Source: Acidobacteriota bacterium (GTDB lineage Bacteria; Acidobacteriota; Polarisedimenticolia; Gp22-AA2; AA152). Taken from it: a stretch of DNA of 43,091 nucleotides. The DNA is taken from contig JAKEFJ010000195.1 of NCBI GenBank assembly GCA_022616665.1, forward strand, positions 1 to 43,091, given 5' to 3'. A program made the position numbers and the translations under genes. The notes below the pieces were generated by a model that was not told the DNA's origin, did not search any database, and worked only from the letters and a program-made list of their open reading frames with translations. Of this stretch, positions 14,640-23,458 are shown piece by piece (position 1 is the first letter of the stretch; every line of letters begins with the position of its first letter).

Positions 14640-17600
14640 ATGCGACCTGGCCCTCCCGACCGCCCAGGAGCCCTCGCATCGGCTGATTTCAACCTGGACG
14701 GCAATCCCGACATCCTGCAGGCCAATTTCGAAGCAGGAGATCTGTCCTTCTTCCAGGGGGAAGTGTCGGGGAATTATGTGGAGAGGAGTCCGTCGCCTTT
14801 TCTGGCCCAGGGCGGGCCCACGTTTATTGAGGTGGCCGACCTGAACGCCGATGGGCGCCCCGACGTGGTCGCCGTGGACCGGCTGGCACGACAGCTATCC
14901 GTCCTCCTGTCCGACCCCGAAGTGACGCTCAAGCCGATGCCGAGCATTACGGTCGGGCGCGGACCCCAAGCCGTCGCTGCAGCTGACTTCAATGGTGACG
15001 GACGATTGGACCTGGCCGTAACCAGCGAACTCGATGACGTCATACTCATCTTTAACGGCAAAGGCGATGGCAATTTTACTTTTGCGCGCCTTCTAGATGC
15101 CAGAAGCGCCTCCCAAAAGAGCGCGGAAACCGTGGCGGGAGCCTTCGGAATAGTCGCAGAGGATTTTAACCGCGACGGCAAGGTCGATCTGGCGGTCACG
15201 CAGTACTGCACGGATGCGTTGGCCATTCTCCTGGGCAATGGCAACGGCACATTCCAGATTCCCACGACGCTCTCCGTGGGACGGCATCCCACCTATCTGT
15301 CCGCGGCACGACTCAGCGATGATCAACTTCCCGGCCTCACCGACGACTTTCAGGACCTGGTCGTACTCCTGACGGGTGGGGAACAAAGCGACCCGAAGGA
15401 CTGCAAAAAGCTCTCCGGAGCTTCTCTCGCCGGCGGGGTTGCCCCGCTTCTGGGAAACGGCGATGGAACTTTCACGGCGGGAGCCGTGCTGCCCGGGTCA
15501 ACCGGCGATGCGCCGCTCCAGTTGGCCGTCGGCGAGCTGCGGTTGGGAGCCTCAGGATTCGACGACTTGGTCGTCGCCAATTTTGGGAATAGCACGCTGG
15601 CCTTGCACCCTGCCTCGGGATCGGGCGGTTTCCTGCCTCCCACTTTTCTGGGAGGCAGCTCCTCGACATTGAGAAATCCCAATGCGCTAGCCCTGCTGGA
15701 TCGTGACGGGGACGGATTCATCGACCGGATCGCGGCCGCCAACTACGGTGGCGACTCCCTGACTCTTTTCGACGGAGGAGGCCCGAGTCCATTTGTCGAA
15801 GTCCCGTCCTCACCAGTGACCGCCACCCAGGATCCAGCTGGCTTGGTTAGCGGGCTGCTGGGCGGCATAACCGACGATTTGGCACTGTTTTCGACGGGAA
15901 ATGCTTCACTCCAGACCTTCATCTCCATGAATGACGGCTTCTTCTTCAAGCGGCGGCAGACTCCCCTCCCCTTCGGCTGCGGCCCGTCAGCGATGGCGCT
16001 GGGAGATTTCGATCGGGATGGCTCGCTCGACGCGGCTCTGGCGGTCACCGACGAGGATGGCGCTGCCGGAGGGTCGACGACTCCGGCGCTTTCCGTGCTC
16101 GCCGGGAGCATACTCGGGACCTTCGGAACCGTGGTCGGTGTTTGCGCCGGCGGTTCTGCTTCCGGATCCAGCTGCACTTCCGATGCCTCCTGTCCCGGAG
16201 GGATCTGCTCTTTCTCCTTGACCCTGGGTGCCTGCAACGGCGGCACCAACGCGGGCAAAGCTTGCACCGGGGACGCCGATTGCCCTTCGGCCACTTGCCT
16301 GCTTCCTGACCCGCCAACCCCCATCCAGGCCCCGGCCAGCGCTCTGCTCGCTACGGACCTGAACCAGCTGGATGCCGACCGGGACGGCGTCGCAAATTCC
16401 GCGGACAATTGCCCGTCCCGCTACAACCCCGCACAGGACAATACCCGAGGCAGGACCTGCCTTCTGGGGAGCAACAACCTTCAGCCTTGCACCCTTGACA
16501 CCGATTGCCCGGGGGGCACCTGCGCCCGCCTGGATGCCAGCGGCGATGCCTGCGACAGCACCGACTTGACTGCGGGAACCTGCCCGAGCCCCGGGGACTG
16601 CGATCAGGACGGGATTGCGGACCTGAACGACAATTGTGCGGACGTCTACAATCCGAGCCAGCTCGATGCCGACTCCAACGGAGTCGGCACCGAGTGTGAC
16701 CACGACCCCGATGTGGTGTCATCGGAGCCTTCTCTGGCGCAGCTGGAGGTCTTCATGCGACTCATGGGCGGAACCGGATTTGAGGCTCCGCAGGTCCTTA
16801 CTCTGGCAGGCCCTGCTGGCGGACTGGTCGCCGGCAGCCTCACGATCGGCGACGCGACCCAGGACTTGGCTGTCACGCTACCAGGATCGGGCAATCTGCA
16901 GATCTTGTCAGGCGACGGCGGGGGGGGATTCAGCGCGCTCGCCCCGATTGTCCTGGGAGGGGAACCGGGGGCACTGGCCAGTCTTGATGCAAACCGACAG
17001 GACCTGGATCTGGACGGTCTTCTGAACAACGCCGACAACTGCCCGACCCGCTACAATCCGACCCAGTTGGACACCGATCGGGACGGCGCCGGCGATGCCT
17101 GCAGCCTGGTGGATAATCCGGACGCGGATATCACTATCACTCTTCTTGCCAAGCGGGGGGACAATTGTCCCGACGTGTACAATTTCGCGCAGACCGACAC
17201 GGATCTGGATGGAATCGGGGATGCGTGCGACAGCAACCCTTCCATTTACAACCCGGCGGACGATCAGGATGCGGACGGAACGCCGAATTCGACCGACAAC
17301 TGCCCGACGCGGTATAACCCGTCCCAGCAAAACTTCAACACCGATGCCGTGGGGGACGCGTGCGCGCAGTCGACGGATCCCGACGGGGATCTGCACTTCA
17401 CGGCGCTTATCACCCGGGACAACTGTCCGGACGTCTATAACCTGGACCAACAGGACCTGAACCTCAATGGTATCGGGGATGCGTGCGAAGGTCTCCTGGA
17501 CCTAGCGGTCGCCGACGCTCCGGGTGGTACCCTGCAGCTCGTCATCCAATCCCCTTCCGGAATCTGGATGCCCCAGCCACAACTTCCCGTAGGAAGCCTC

Positions 17601-18068
17601 CCCACCGCCGTCAGCGCCCTGGATCTCAACGGGGACGGCATCACCGATTTGGTGGTGGCGAATACCGGAAGCTCCACGCTGAGCGTCCTACTGGGACACG
17701 GCGACGGAACTTACTTGGTGAATCCCGCATTCGATGTGCCCGTTCTCCCCGGCCCGAATACTCTGCAGCGGGGATTTTTCCGCCGCGATGCCGTCCTGAA
17801 TCTCCCTGAAGTTGCCACTCTCAGCCCTTCCCTCAATACCCCCGTCCTCGCCTTCAACATCCTCCCCGAGCGGGCGGACATCGACGTCTCAGGAAAGGTG
17901 GGGGGGAGGGACCTGGCGCTCTGGGCCAAAGGGTTCGGACTGGCCCGCAAAGATCCTGGATATGCTCAGCAGATCGACGCCGATATCAACCTGGACGGCA
18001 GGATCGACGGCCTGGATCTCGTGTTTATCACCTCTCAGTTCGGTACCGTCGTGCCGGTGCCCCCATAG
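14640..18068 (+). CDS. Large secreted protein with FG-GAP/VCBS repeats, thrombospondin type-3 repeats and a C-terminal dockerin-like domain
   Basis: 1142 residues from the only in-frame ATG. The first ~480 residues are FG-GAP/VCBS-type blades with repeated calcium motifs (ADFNLDGNPDI, ADLNADGRPDVV, ADFNGDGRLDLAV), expected to form a beta-propeller. A Cys-rich stretch follows (about 500-560, C-GG-C-D-CPGG-C pattern). Thrombospondin type-3 repeats (DNCPTRYNP, DNCPDVYN, DRDGAGDACS) fill about 575-955, interrupted by more FG-GAP units. The C-terminus (about 1080-1138) has two dockerin-type loops (DIDVSGKVGGRDL and DADINLDGRIDGLDLVF). No enzyme domain is seen. It is probably a surface or extracellular calcium-dependent protein. 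The real N-terminus is probably upstream (see 14559-14639). Confidence 0.85.
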   Translation: MRPGPPDRPGALASADFNLDGNPDILQANFEAGDLSFFQGEVSGNYVERSPSPFLAQGGPTFIEVADLNADGRPDVVAVDRLARQLSVLLSDPEVTLKPMPSITVGRGPQAVAAADFNGDGRLDLAVTSELDDVILIFNGKGDGNFTFARLLDARSASQKSAETVAGAFGIVAEDFNRDGKVDLAVTQYCTDALAILLGNGNGTFQIPTTLSVGRHPTYLSAARLSDDQLPGLTDDFQDLVVLLTGGEQSDPKDCKKLSGASLAGGVAPLLGNGDGTFTAGAVLPGSTGDAPLQLAVGELRLGASGFDDLVVANFGNSTLALHPASGSGGFLPPTFLGGSSSTLRNPNALALLDRDGDGFIDRIAAANYGGDSLTLFDGGGPSPFVEVPSSPVTATQDPAGLVSGLLGGITDDLALFSTGNASLQTFISMNDGFFFKRRQTPLPFGCGPSAMALGDFDRDGSLDAALAVTDEDGAAGGSTTPALSVLAGSILGTFGTVVGVCAGGSASGSSCTSDASCPGGICSFSLTLGACNGGTNAGKACTGDADCPSATCLLPDPPTPIQAPASALLATDLNQLDADRDGVANSADNCPSRYNPAQDNTRGRTCLLGSNNLQPCTLDTDCPGGTCARLDASGDACDSTDLTAGTCPSPGDCDQDGIADLNDNCADVYNPSQLDADSNGVGTECDHDPDVVSSEPSLAQLEVFMRLMGGTGFEAPQVLTLAGPAGGLVAGSLTIGDATQDLAVTLPGSGNLQILSGDGGGGFSALAPIVLGGEPGALASLDANRQDLDLDGLLNNADNCPTRYNPTQLDTDRDGAGDACSLVDNPDADITITLLAKRGDNCPDVYNFAQTDTDLDGIGDACDSNPSIYNPADDQDADGTPNSTDNCPTRYNPSQQNFNTDAVGDACAQSTDPDGDLHFTALITRDNCPDVYNLDQQDLNLNGIGDACEGLLDLAVADAPGGTLQLVIQSPSGIWMPQPQLPVGSLPTAVSALDLNGDGITDLVVANTGSSTLSVLLGHGDGTYLVNPAFDVPVLPGPNTLQRGFFRRDAVLNLPEVATLSPSLNTPVLAFNILPERADIDVSGKVGGRDLALWAKGFGLARKDPGYAQQIDADINLDGRIDGLDLVFITSQFGTVVPVPP

Positions 18069-18081
18069 GTTTGGAGGCGAA

Positions 18082-19092
18082 TCACGGCTGATCGATTGGG
18101 AGGTTGTAGAAGAAACCGAAGGTGACTCCCTCCGCTTCCTTGGGAAAATTCGGAGGCAGGGGCGGGAGTGGGTTTGAGGCGCGGATGGCGTTTTCTGCGG
18201 CCCGATCGAAAGGCGCAATATCGGAGGATCGAAGCACGGCCAGGTCGGTAATCGAGCCGTCCTTCTCGATGACGAAGCGGATAAAGACCCTCCCTTTTTG
18301 ACCGTAATAGGCGGCGATGGGTATTCGGTCATACCAGTTTTTCTTGATGATCAAGTAGAGCTGCCGCGCGTAGTCGCCCCAGTCGAATCCCTTGGTGTCA
18401 AACGACAGTGTGCCATAGTTGTTCCCCTGCAGATAGGCCGGATTGTCGAACCCGCTGAAGTCGTAGGTGCCCGACTCCAACTGCCGCAGTGCTTTCTGGA
18501 ACGCCGTTCTTCGGTCCTCCGCGGAGGTGTCGGAGCCTTGATTTCCATCCGTTCCGCCTCCTGTTTGCGGCCCCTGCTCGGTCTGTGCGGGTGTATCTTG
18601 AGGGGAATCGCCGGGAGAGGGAACCGGTCTCTCCGATCCGGGACTTCCCGCAGTTTTGGAATCGTGCCCGCGCGTGTTTCCTCCGGCAGGTGGGGGCGTC
18701 GAGGGGGTGGGTGGCGCGGCGGGACGCATGACCTGTCGGAGGGGAGAGTTTCCCTCGGCATGGGGGTCGGCACTGAAGCGGGTGGCATCCGGCGGGGTCG
18801 GCACGCTCTGCCTCGCTGCCCGGGTCTTGTCCGAGAGGAGCTGAGCTCGCGGGTTTTCCTTCACACCCTGATCATCGGGTAAATCCACGAAGGTGAACTG
18901 CAGTGATGAAGGGGACCTCTCACGTTGGCTCACGGCCGTGCCCACGGGGAGAATGAGGATGTCCGCCGCCCCGGAGAACATCAACCAGACGAGCAGGAGG
19001 AAGTGAAGGAGCAGGGAGATCAGGAGTGCTCCCCCCAGTCCCAGCCGGAACCGGCGAGCCGGACGACTGCTGAAAGGGCCGGCTTCCATCAT
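18082..19092 (-). CDS. TonB-like energy transducer protein
   Basis: 336 residues. Residues ~15-40 form one transmembrane helix (LGGALLISLLLHFLLLVWLM) preceded by arginines. A long Pro/Ser/Gly-rich periplasmic linker follows (about 60-210). The last ~85 residues match the TonB C-terminal domain (GRVFIRFVIEKDGSITDLAV, then AAENAIRASNPLPPLP). ExbB/ExbD are not nearby, so it may serve as an accessory TonB. The start ATG at 19092 overlaps the stop of the upstream serine hydrolase gene as TAATG, with GGGAAG just before it, showing translational coupling. It is the last gene of the ~20 kb minus-strand run. Confidence 0.83.
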   Translation of the reverse strand: MMEAGPFSSRPARRFRLGLGGALLISLLLHFLLLVWLMFSGAADILILPVGTAVSQRERSPSSLQFTFVDLPDDQGVKENPRAQLLSDKTRAARQSVPTPPDATRFSADPHAEGNSPLRQVMRPAAPPTPSTPPPAGGNTRGHDSKTAGSPGSERPVPSPGDSPQDTPAQTEQGPQTGGGTDGNQGSDTSAEDRRTAFQKALRQLESGTYDFSGFDNPAYLQGNNYGTLSFDTKGFDWGDYARQLYLIIKKNWYDRIPIAAYYGQKGRVFIRFVIEKDGSITDLAVLRSSDIAPFDRAAENAIRASNPLPPLPPNFPKEAEGVTFGFFYNLPIDQP

Positions 19093-20201
19093 TACGCTTC
19101 CCGCTTGGACCATTCCCGACCCAGTGCCCGACGGTGGAATTGGCGTCGTACCGCATTCATGTCAAACGGCCGATAGTGGGGGTGAACCCGATTCGTCAGG
19201 AGCACCAGGATCCACCCTGCCTCAGGGTCGATCCAAATCGAGGTGCCGGTAAAACCCGTGTGCCCCATCGCCTCCGGGGACAGCAGGGGTCCCGCGGAGC
19301 AGTCGGGGGTTCTAGCCAACTGCCATCCCACGGAACGGTTCTCGTTGAGCCTCGGCGTCAAATCCTCCCTCAACAGGCCCAGGCACTTCTCATCGTACAA
19401 CCCGCGTCCGCATCCGAGCAATTCCAACGCCATGGCGTGAAGATCCTGTGCCGAGGAGAAAAGTCCCGCATTGCCGCTGACCCCTCCCAGCGTGTAAGCG
19501 TTCAGATCGTGGCACTCGCCCCAGATAACCCCCTGCCGCCATCCCAAAAAATCGCGGCCTGCGTCGCCAGCCATCTCCTCTTCCCGTCGGTTCCCCATCT
19601 CGGTGGCCGCAACCCGGCACCGCAGGGCCGCAGGCGGCCGAAAGAAGGTTTCCTGGAGACCCAAGGGCGAAAAAATCTCCAGGCGCGCCAGCTCATCCAG
19701 AGGCAGGCCCGAGACCCTCTCCAAGACAAGCGTCATCAGAATGTACCCAAGGCAGCTGTAGGTGACTCGGGTTCCCGGGCGATACTCAGGCGTCAGCGAA
19801 GAGATTTCACGGAGGTAGCCGTCGCGATCGGAAACCTTCAGGTAGAGGGGAAGCCAGGCGGGAAGCCCCGATCGATGCGCCAGAAGCTCCAGAAGCGTTG
19901 CTCGTCCGATCCATCGGCCGGCAGTCTCCGGAAGGTACTCCTCGAGCGCCGACTCCAGATGCAGCCGGCCGCGACCCGCCAGAAGGGTTGAGAGGGCTCC
20001 CGTCACCAGTGGCTTCGTCAACGATGCCAGATCATAAAGCGTGTCCCGGGTGGTGGGGATGATCTCGGGTGTGACGACACTGTTCCCCAGCCAACCTTCC
20101 TCCAGCACCTCCTTGCCCCGTGCCACGAGATAGCGCGACCCGGGAAAGATCCCCAGTTCCTGCTGCTCCTGCAGGAACTCGCGCACGGCCGAGCCGCTCA
20201 T
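19092..20201 (-). CDS. Serine hydrolase, beta-lactamase/penicillin-binding-protein-like family
   Basis: 369 residues of the class C beta-lactamase-like family (PF00144 type), which includes D,D-peptidases and esterases. The catalytic SxxK is SLTK (about 59-62), the second motif is YSCLGY (about 150), and the third is HTG in GHTGFTGT. The usual Asn or Asp of the second motif (YxN/YSD) is Cys here. No clear signal peptide is seen, which argues for a cytoplasmic or leaderless enzyme. The substrate is unknown. ATG 20201 overlaps the stop of the oxidoreductase gene by 4 bases (ATGA), and its own stop overlaps the TonB-like start. Confidence 0.85.
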   Translation of the reverse strand: MSGSAVREFLQEQQELGIFPGSRYLVARGKEVLEEGWLGNSVVTPEIIPTTRDTLYDLASLTKPLVTGALSTLLAGRGRLHLESALEEYLPETAGRWIGRATLLELLAHRSGLPAWLPLYLKVSDRDGYLREISSLTPEYRPGTRVTYSCLGYILMTLVLERVSGLPLDELARLEIFSPLGLQETFFRPPAALRCRVAATEMGNRREEEMAGDAGRDFLGWRQGVIWGECHDLNAYTLGGVSGNAGLFSSAQDLHAMALELLGCGRGLYDEKCLGLLREDLTPRLNENRSVGWQLARTPDCSAGPLLSPEAMGHTGFTGTSIWIDPEAGWILVLLTNRVHPHYRPFDMNAVRRQFHRRALGREWSKREA

Positions 20202-21145
20202 GAGCCACCCTTGACGATGGCCAGAACCACTTTCTCGGCCAGCTCCAGGGCCGCGAGCCCATCCTCACCGGACACCAACGGGCGACGCGATGAGAGGGCC
20301 TGGACGAAGTCCATCAGCTCAGCGCGGAGCGGCTCGTCCTTTTCAACCACGGATGGAACTTGGACGATGCGCGCGGCGCCGCCGTCCTCCCGCTCCAGAC
20401 GGTAGTGGACGAGGTCCTGCATCGCCGAGTCGATGCTCAGATAGCTCTCGCTCTGAAAGATCCGAATCTTGCGGACCCGATCGGTGCTGATTCGGCTGGC
20501 GGTGAGATTGGCCACGCACCCCGATCGGAACCCCAGCCGGGCATTGGCGATGTCCATCTTGTCCGTGAGGACATTCACCCCCACAGCCGCCACCGATTCC
20601 ACGCCACTGGAATCCAGGCTCAAGGCGATATCCAGGTCATGGATCATGAGATCCAGGATGACATCCACATCCAGGCTCCTGGGAGCGAAAGTTCCCAATC
20701 GGTGGACTTCGATGAAGCGGGGGCGAGTGACACGGGAGAGAGCCTGGCGGACCGCCGGATTGTAGCGCTCCGTATGACCGGTCTGCAGGACTCGCCCCCT
20801 CTGTGTGGCCTGGGAGACCATCTCCCGAGCTTGAACCACGGAAGCAGCCAACGGCTTCTCCACCAGAACATCCCATCCCCGATCGATGCAATCCATGGCG
20901 ACCTGGTGATGGAACTCGGTGGGCACGGCCACCACGGCGGCGCGGGTTTGAGGGGGCAGGGAGCCCACATCAGGGTACGCGATCGTGCCGTGGAGGGAGG
21001 CAATCTCAGAGGCGCGTCGAGAGTCCCGATCCACCACTCCCGCGAGCTCGGCCCCCGGAAGGGAGGCCAGTATCCGCGCGTGGTGGCGCCCCAGGTGCCC
21101 GACTCCGATGACCGCGATTTTGGTTCCCATGCCTGGCCATTTCAC
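20198..21145 (-). CDS. Gfo/Idh/MocA-family oxidoreductase, possible UDP-GlcNAc 3-dehydrogenase (GnnA type)
   Basis: 315 residues. The N-terminal Rossmann fold has KIAVIGVGHLGRHHARIL; the family EKP motif is in VLVEKPLA (about 94-101); the C-terminal alpha/beta domain includes DLMIHDLDIAL (about 165-175). It directly follows lpxA. In Leptospira and Acidithiobacillus an oxidoreductase of this family (GnnA) near lpxA works with the aminotransferase GnnB to make UDP-GlcNAc3N for amide-linked lipid A. GnnB is not in this window, so the role is a guess from context. ATG 21130 (MGTKIAVIG) is an alternative start; neither has a strong ribosome-binding site. Confidence 0.85.
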   Translation of the reverse strand: MKWPGMGTKIAVIGVGHLGRHHARILASLPGAELAGVVDRDSRRASEIASLHGTIAYPDVGSLPPQTRAAVVAVPTEFHHQVAMDCIDRGWDVLVEKPLAASVVQAREMVSQATQRGRVLQTGHTERYNPAVRQALSRVTRPRFIEVHRLGTFAPRSLDVDVILDLMIHDLDIALSLDSSGVESVAAVGVNVLTDKMDIANARLGFRSGCVANLTASRISTDRVRKIRIFQSESYLSIDSAMQDLVHYRLEREDGGAARIVQVPSVVEKDEPLRAELMDFVQALSSRRPLVSGEDGLAALELAEKVVLAIVKGGS

Positions 21146-21175
21146 TGCGGAACGGTAACGAGAGGCAATGGATGT

Positions 21176-21958
21176 CTATTTCACGATTCCGCGCTGGGAG
21201 GACCGGATGAAAGACGTCAGATAGACCACTTCCGGGACGTTTCCCATTTCCCGATCCATTTGCTCGAGGGCTCGAGTCGTGGTCAATTTGCTGTGAAACA
21301 GGAGCCGGTAGGCATTCTTGAGGGCGGTGATGGTTTCCTCGGAAAAGGACTTCCGCTTCAAGCCGACGATATTGATGCCGAAAGCCCGCGCCCGGTTGCC
21401 CACGGTGAGGACGTAGGGGAGCGTGTCCTGCGTGATTACGGAGTATCCCCCCACATAGGCGTGCGAGCCGATCCGACAGAACTGGTGGACCCCTGAGAAG
21501 GCCCCGATGACGGCGAAGTCCTCCACTTGAACATGTCCGGCCAGGGTGGCGGCATTGGCGAAGATGGTGTCGCTCCCGACCTGGCAGTCATGGGCCACGT
21601 GGGAATAGGCCATGAACAGGTTTCTATCCCCGATGGTGGTGATGCCCCCTCCCCCCGCGGTTCCGGCGTGGATGGTGCAGTTCTCGCGGAACTGATTGGA
21701 TCTCCCAATCCTCACCCGGGTTTTCTCTCCGTGATATTTGAGATCCTGGGGCTCCAGTCCCACGGCACTGAAGGGGAAAAAGCGGCAAGCCTCGCCCACT
21801 TCCGTGTCCCCCTGAAGGACCACGTGCGAGATCAGCTCGCAGCCTGCTCCCAGGCGGACCTGCTCGCCCACTAGCGAAAAAGGCCCCACACGGCACCCTT
21901 CACCGATTTGTGCGGAAGGGTGTACGAAGGAGCTCGGGTGTATTTCGGATCCGCTCAT
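21176..21958 (-). CDS. lpxA: UDP-N-acetylglucosamine acyltransferase LpxA
   Basis: LpxA transfers a 3-hydroxyacyl chain to UDP-GlcNAc, the first step of lipid A synthesis. The 260-residue protein has left-handed beta-helix hexapeptide repeats. The catalytic His lies in SHVAHDC (E. coli His125 equivalent), followed by ATLAGHVQVEDFAVIG and GVHQFC. The residue matching E. coli Gly173 is Gly (YVGGYS), which predicts acceptance of long hydroxyacyl chains. The common IHRGT is IHAGT here. The C-terminal helices (GLKRKSFSEETITALKNAYR) are present. ATG 21958 overlaps the fabZ stop by 4 bases. Confidence 0.96.
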   Translation of the reverse strand: MSGSEIHPSSFVHPSAQIGEGCRVGPFSLVGEQVRLGAGCELISHVVLQGDTEVGEACRFFPFSAVGLEPQDLKYHGEKTRVRIGRSNQFRENCTIHAGTAGGGGITTIGDRNLFMAYSHVAHDCQVGSDTIFANAATLAGHVQVEDFAVIGAFSGVHQFCRIGSHAYVGGYSVITQDTLPYVLTVGNRARAFGINIVGLKRKSFSEETITALKNAYRLLFHSKLTTTRALEQMDREMGNVPEVVYLTSFIRSSQRGIVK

Positions 21959-22395
21959 GCAGCGTCTCCCATGGACGAGAAGATCTCTGCTTCGGCCACC
22001 AGCTGTTCTCCCACGTAGGCCTCCCCCCTCATCAGGCAGGTGCGGCTGCGGAGCTTGAGAACCTCTACCTGGAGACGGACGGAATCGCCGGGGACCACCG
22101 GGCGCCGAAATTTCGCTTTGTCGATCCCGGCAAAATAGACCACCTTACCGCGGCTTTCCGGGCGGGAGTGGAGGAGCAGGACGGCTCCTGCTTGGGCCAT
22201 TGCCTCCACCACCAGCACACCGGGCATGATGGGATTTCCGGGAAAGTGGCCCTGGAAGAAGGGTTCGTTGAAGGTCACGTTTTTCAGCGCCACGATGCGC
22301 CTTCCTTCTTCCAGCTCCAGCACCCGATCCACCAGAAGAAACGGATAGCGATGGGGAATGATCTCCATGATCGCCCGGACATCCAGCGGTTCCAT
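21955..22395 (-). CDS. fabZ: 3-hydroxyacyl-ACP dehydratase FabZ
   Basis: FabZ dehydrates 3-hydroxyacyl-ACP in fatty acid synthesis and competes with LpxA and LpxD for substrate, which explains its place here. The 146-residue protein has [13 protein letters not shown] with the catalytic His (about residue 15) and [18 protein letters not shown] with the catalytic Glu. I start it at ATG 22395, whose A overlaps the lpxD stop (TGATG); longer in-frame sequence upstream is lpxD coding sequence and has no FabZ similarity. Confidence 0.96.
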   Translation of the reverse strand: MEPLDVRAIMEIIPHRYPFLLVDRVLELEEGRRIVALKNVTFNEPFFQGHFPGNPIMPGVLVVEAMAQAGAVLLLHSRPESRGKVVYFAGIDKAKFRRPVVPGDSVRLQVEVLKLRSRTCLMRGEAYVGEQLVAEAEIFSSMGDAA

Positions 22396-23435
22396 CAGCT
22401 CTCCTTTTTGGCCGGCCCGGAAGCCAGCTGCGCCACTCGCCGCTCCAGGTCGACCACGCGCTTTCTGAGTTCCGGCAGGCGCCCCAGTCCAGCCTGGGAT
22501 TTCTTCCACTCACGATGGTCGCGGGCGGGGTGTCCGATGACGAAGGCCCCATCTGGAAGATCTCCGGTGACCGCCGACTTCGCCCCCACCTTTACCCCTG
22601 CGCCGATTTGGATGTGCCCCACCGAACCGGACTGACCCGCGAAAATGCTCCCACGCCCGACCCGGACGCTTCCCGACAGGCCGACCTGCGCCACCAGGAT
22701 GCAGCTCTCGCCGATGTCACAGTTGTGGCCCACTTGCACCAAATTGTCGATCTTCGTGCCCTTCCGAATCCGTGTGGTGCCGAAGGTGGCCCGATCCACC
22801 GTGACGTTGGCGCCGAGCTCCACGTCATCCTCCAGCGTCACATTCCCAATCTGGGGAATCTTCCAGTGCGTGCCTCCCTCCTCGGCGAAGCCGAATCCGT
22901 CGCTGCCGACGACAGTCCCGGCATGGAGGATGACGCGGTCTCCCACCACGCAGCGGTCCAGGATTCGAACTCCCGGGTGGATGAGGCAATCCTCCCCGAT
23001 TTGTACCTCCTGTCCCAGAATCACGCCCGCCAACAAGATGGTACCTCTACCGATCCGGCACGCCCGGCCGACGCTCACGAACGCGCCGATACTGACTTCC
23101 CGGCCCAGAATGCAGTCGCTCTCCACGACGCTCGTGGGGTGGATGCCCGGGTACGGCCTCGACGGTGGATGAAGCAGGGGCATGACCTTCGCCAGGGCCA
23201 CATAGGGCCGCTCCACGACCACCAAGCTCAACCGCTGGGAAGCGATGCCTGGAGACACCAGCACTCCCCCCGCTCGGGTCGACTCCAGCAGCGGCAGGTA
23301 CCTGGGAAGGGTCAGGAACGAAAGATCTTCTTCGCCCGCCTCTTCCAGGGGCTTCACGGAGCGGACCTTCCTGTCCGGGCCCGACAGGCTGCCCCCGACG
23401 TGTCGGGCGATCTCCTTCAACGTCAATTCAGGCAC
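22395..23435 (-). CDS. lpxD: UDP-3-O-(3-hydroxyacyl)glucosamine N-acyltransferase LpxD
   Basis: LpxD adds the N-linked hydroxyacyl chain in lipid A synthesis. The 346 residues comprise an N-terminal uridine-binding domain (LTLKEIARHVGGSLSG; VKPLEEAGEEDLSFL), a left-handed beta-helix of hexapeptide repeats with the catalytic His in QVGHNCDIGESC, and a C-terminal helix (VVDLERRVAQL). VGSDGFGFAEEGGTHWKIPQ matches the family's conserved substrate loop. The start is GTG at 23435 with GGAGGGGAG upstream, slightly distant. It follows skp by 23 bases and overlaps fabZ by 1. Confidence 0.95.
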   Translation of the reverse strand: MPELTLKEIARHVGGSLSGPDRKVRSVKPLEEAGEEDLSFLTLPRYLPLLESTRAGGVLVSPGIASQRLSLVVVERPYVALAKVMPLLHPPSRPYPGIHPTSVVESDCILGREVSIGAFVSVGRACRIGRGTILLAGVILGQEVQIGEDCLIHPGVRILDRCVVGDRVILHAGTVVGSDGFGFAEEGGTHWKIPQIGNVTLEDDVELGANVTVDRATFGTTRIRKGTKIDNLVQVGHNCDIGESCILVAQVGLSGSVRVGRGSIFAGQSGSVGHIQIGAGVKVGAKSAVTGDLPDGAFVIGHPARDHREWKKSQAGLGRLPELRKRVVDLERRVAQLASGPAKKES

Positions 23436-23458
23436 GCGTTGCTCGGCTCCCCTCCGCG

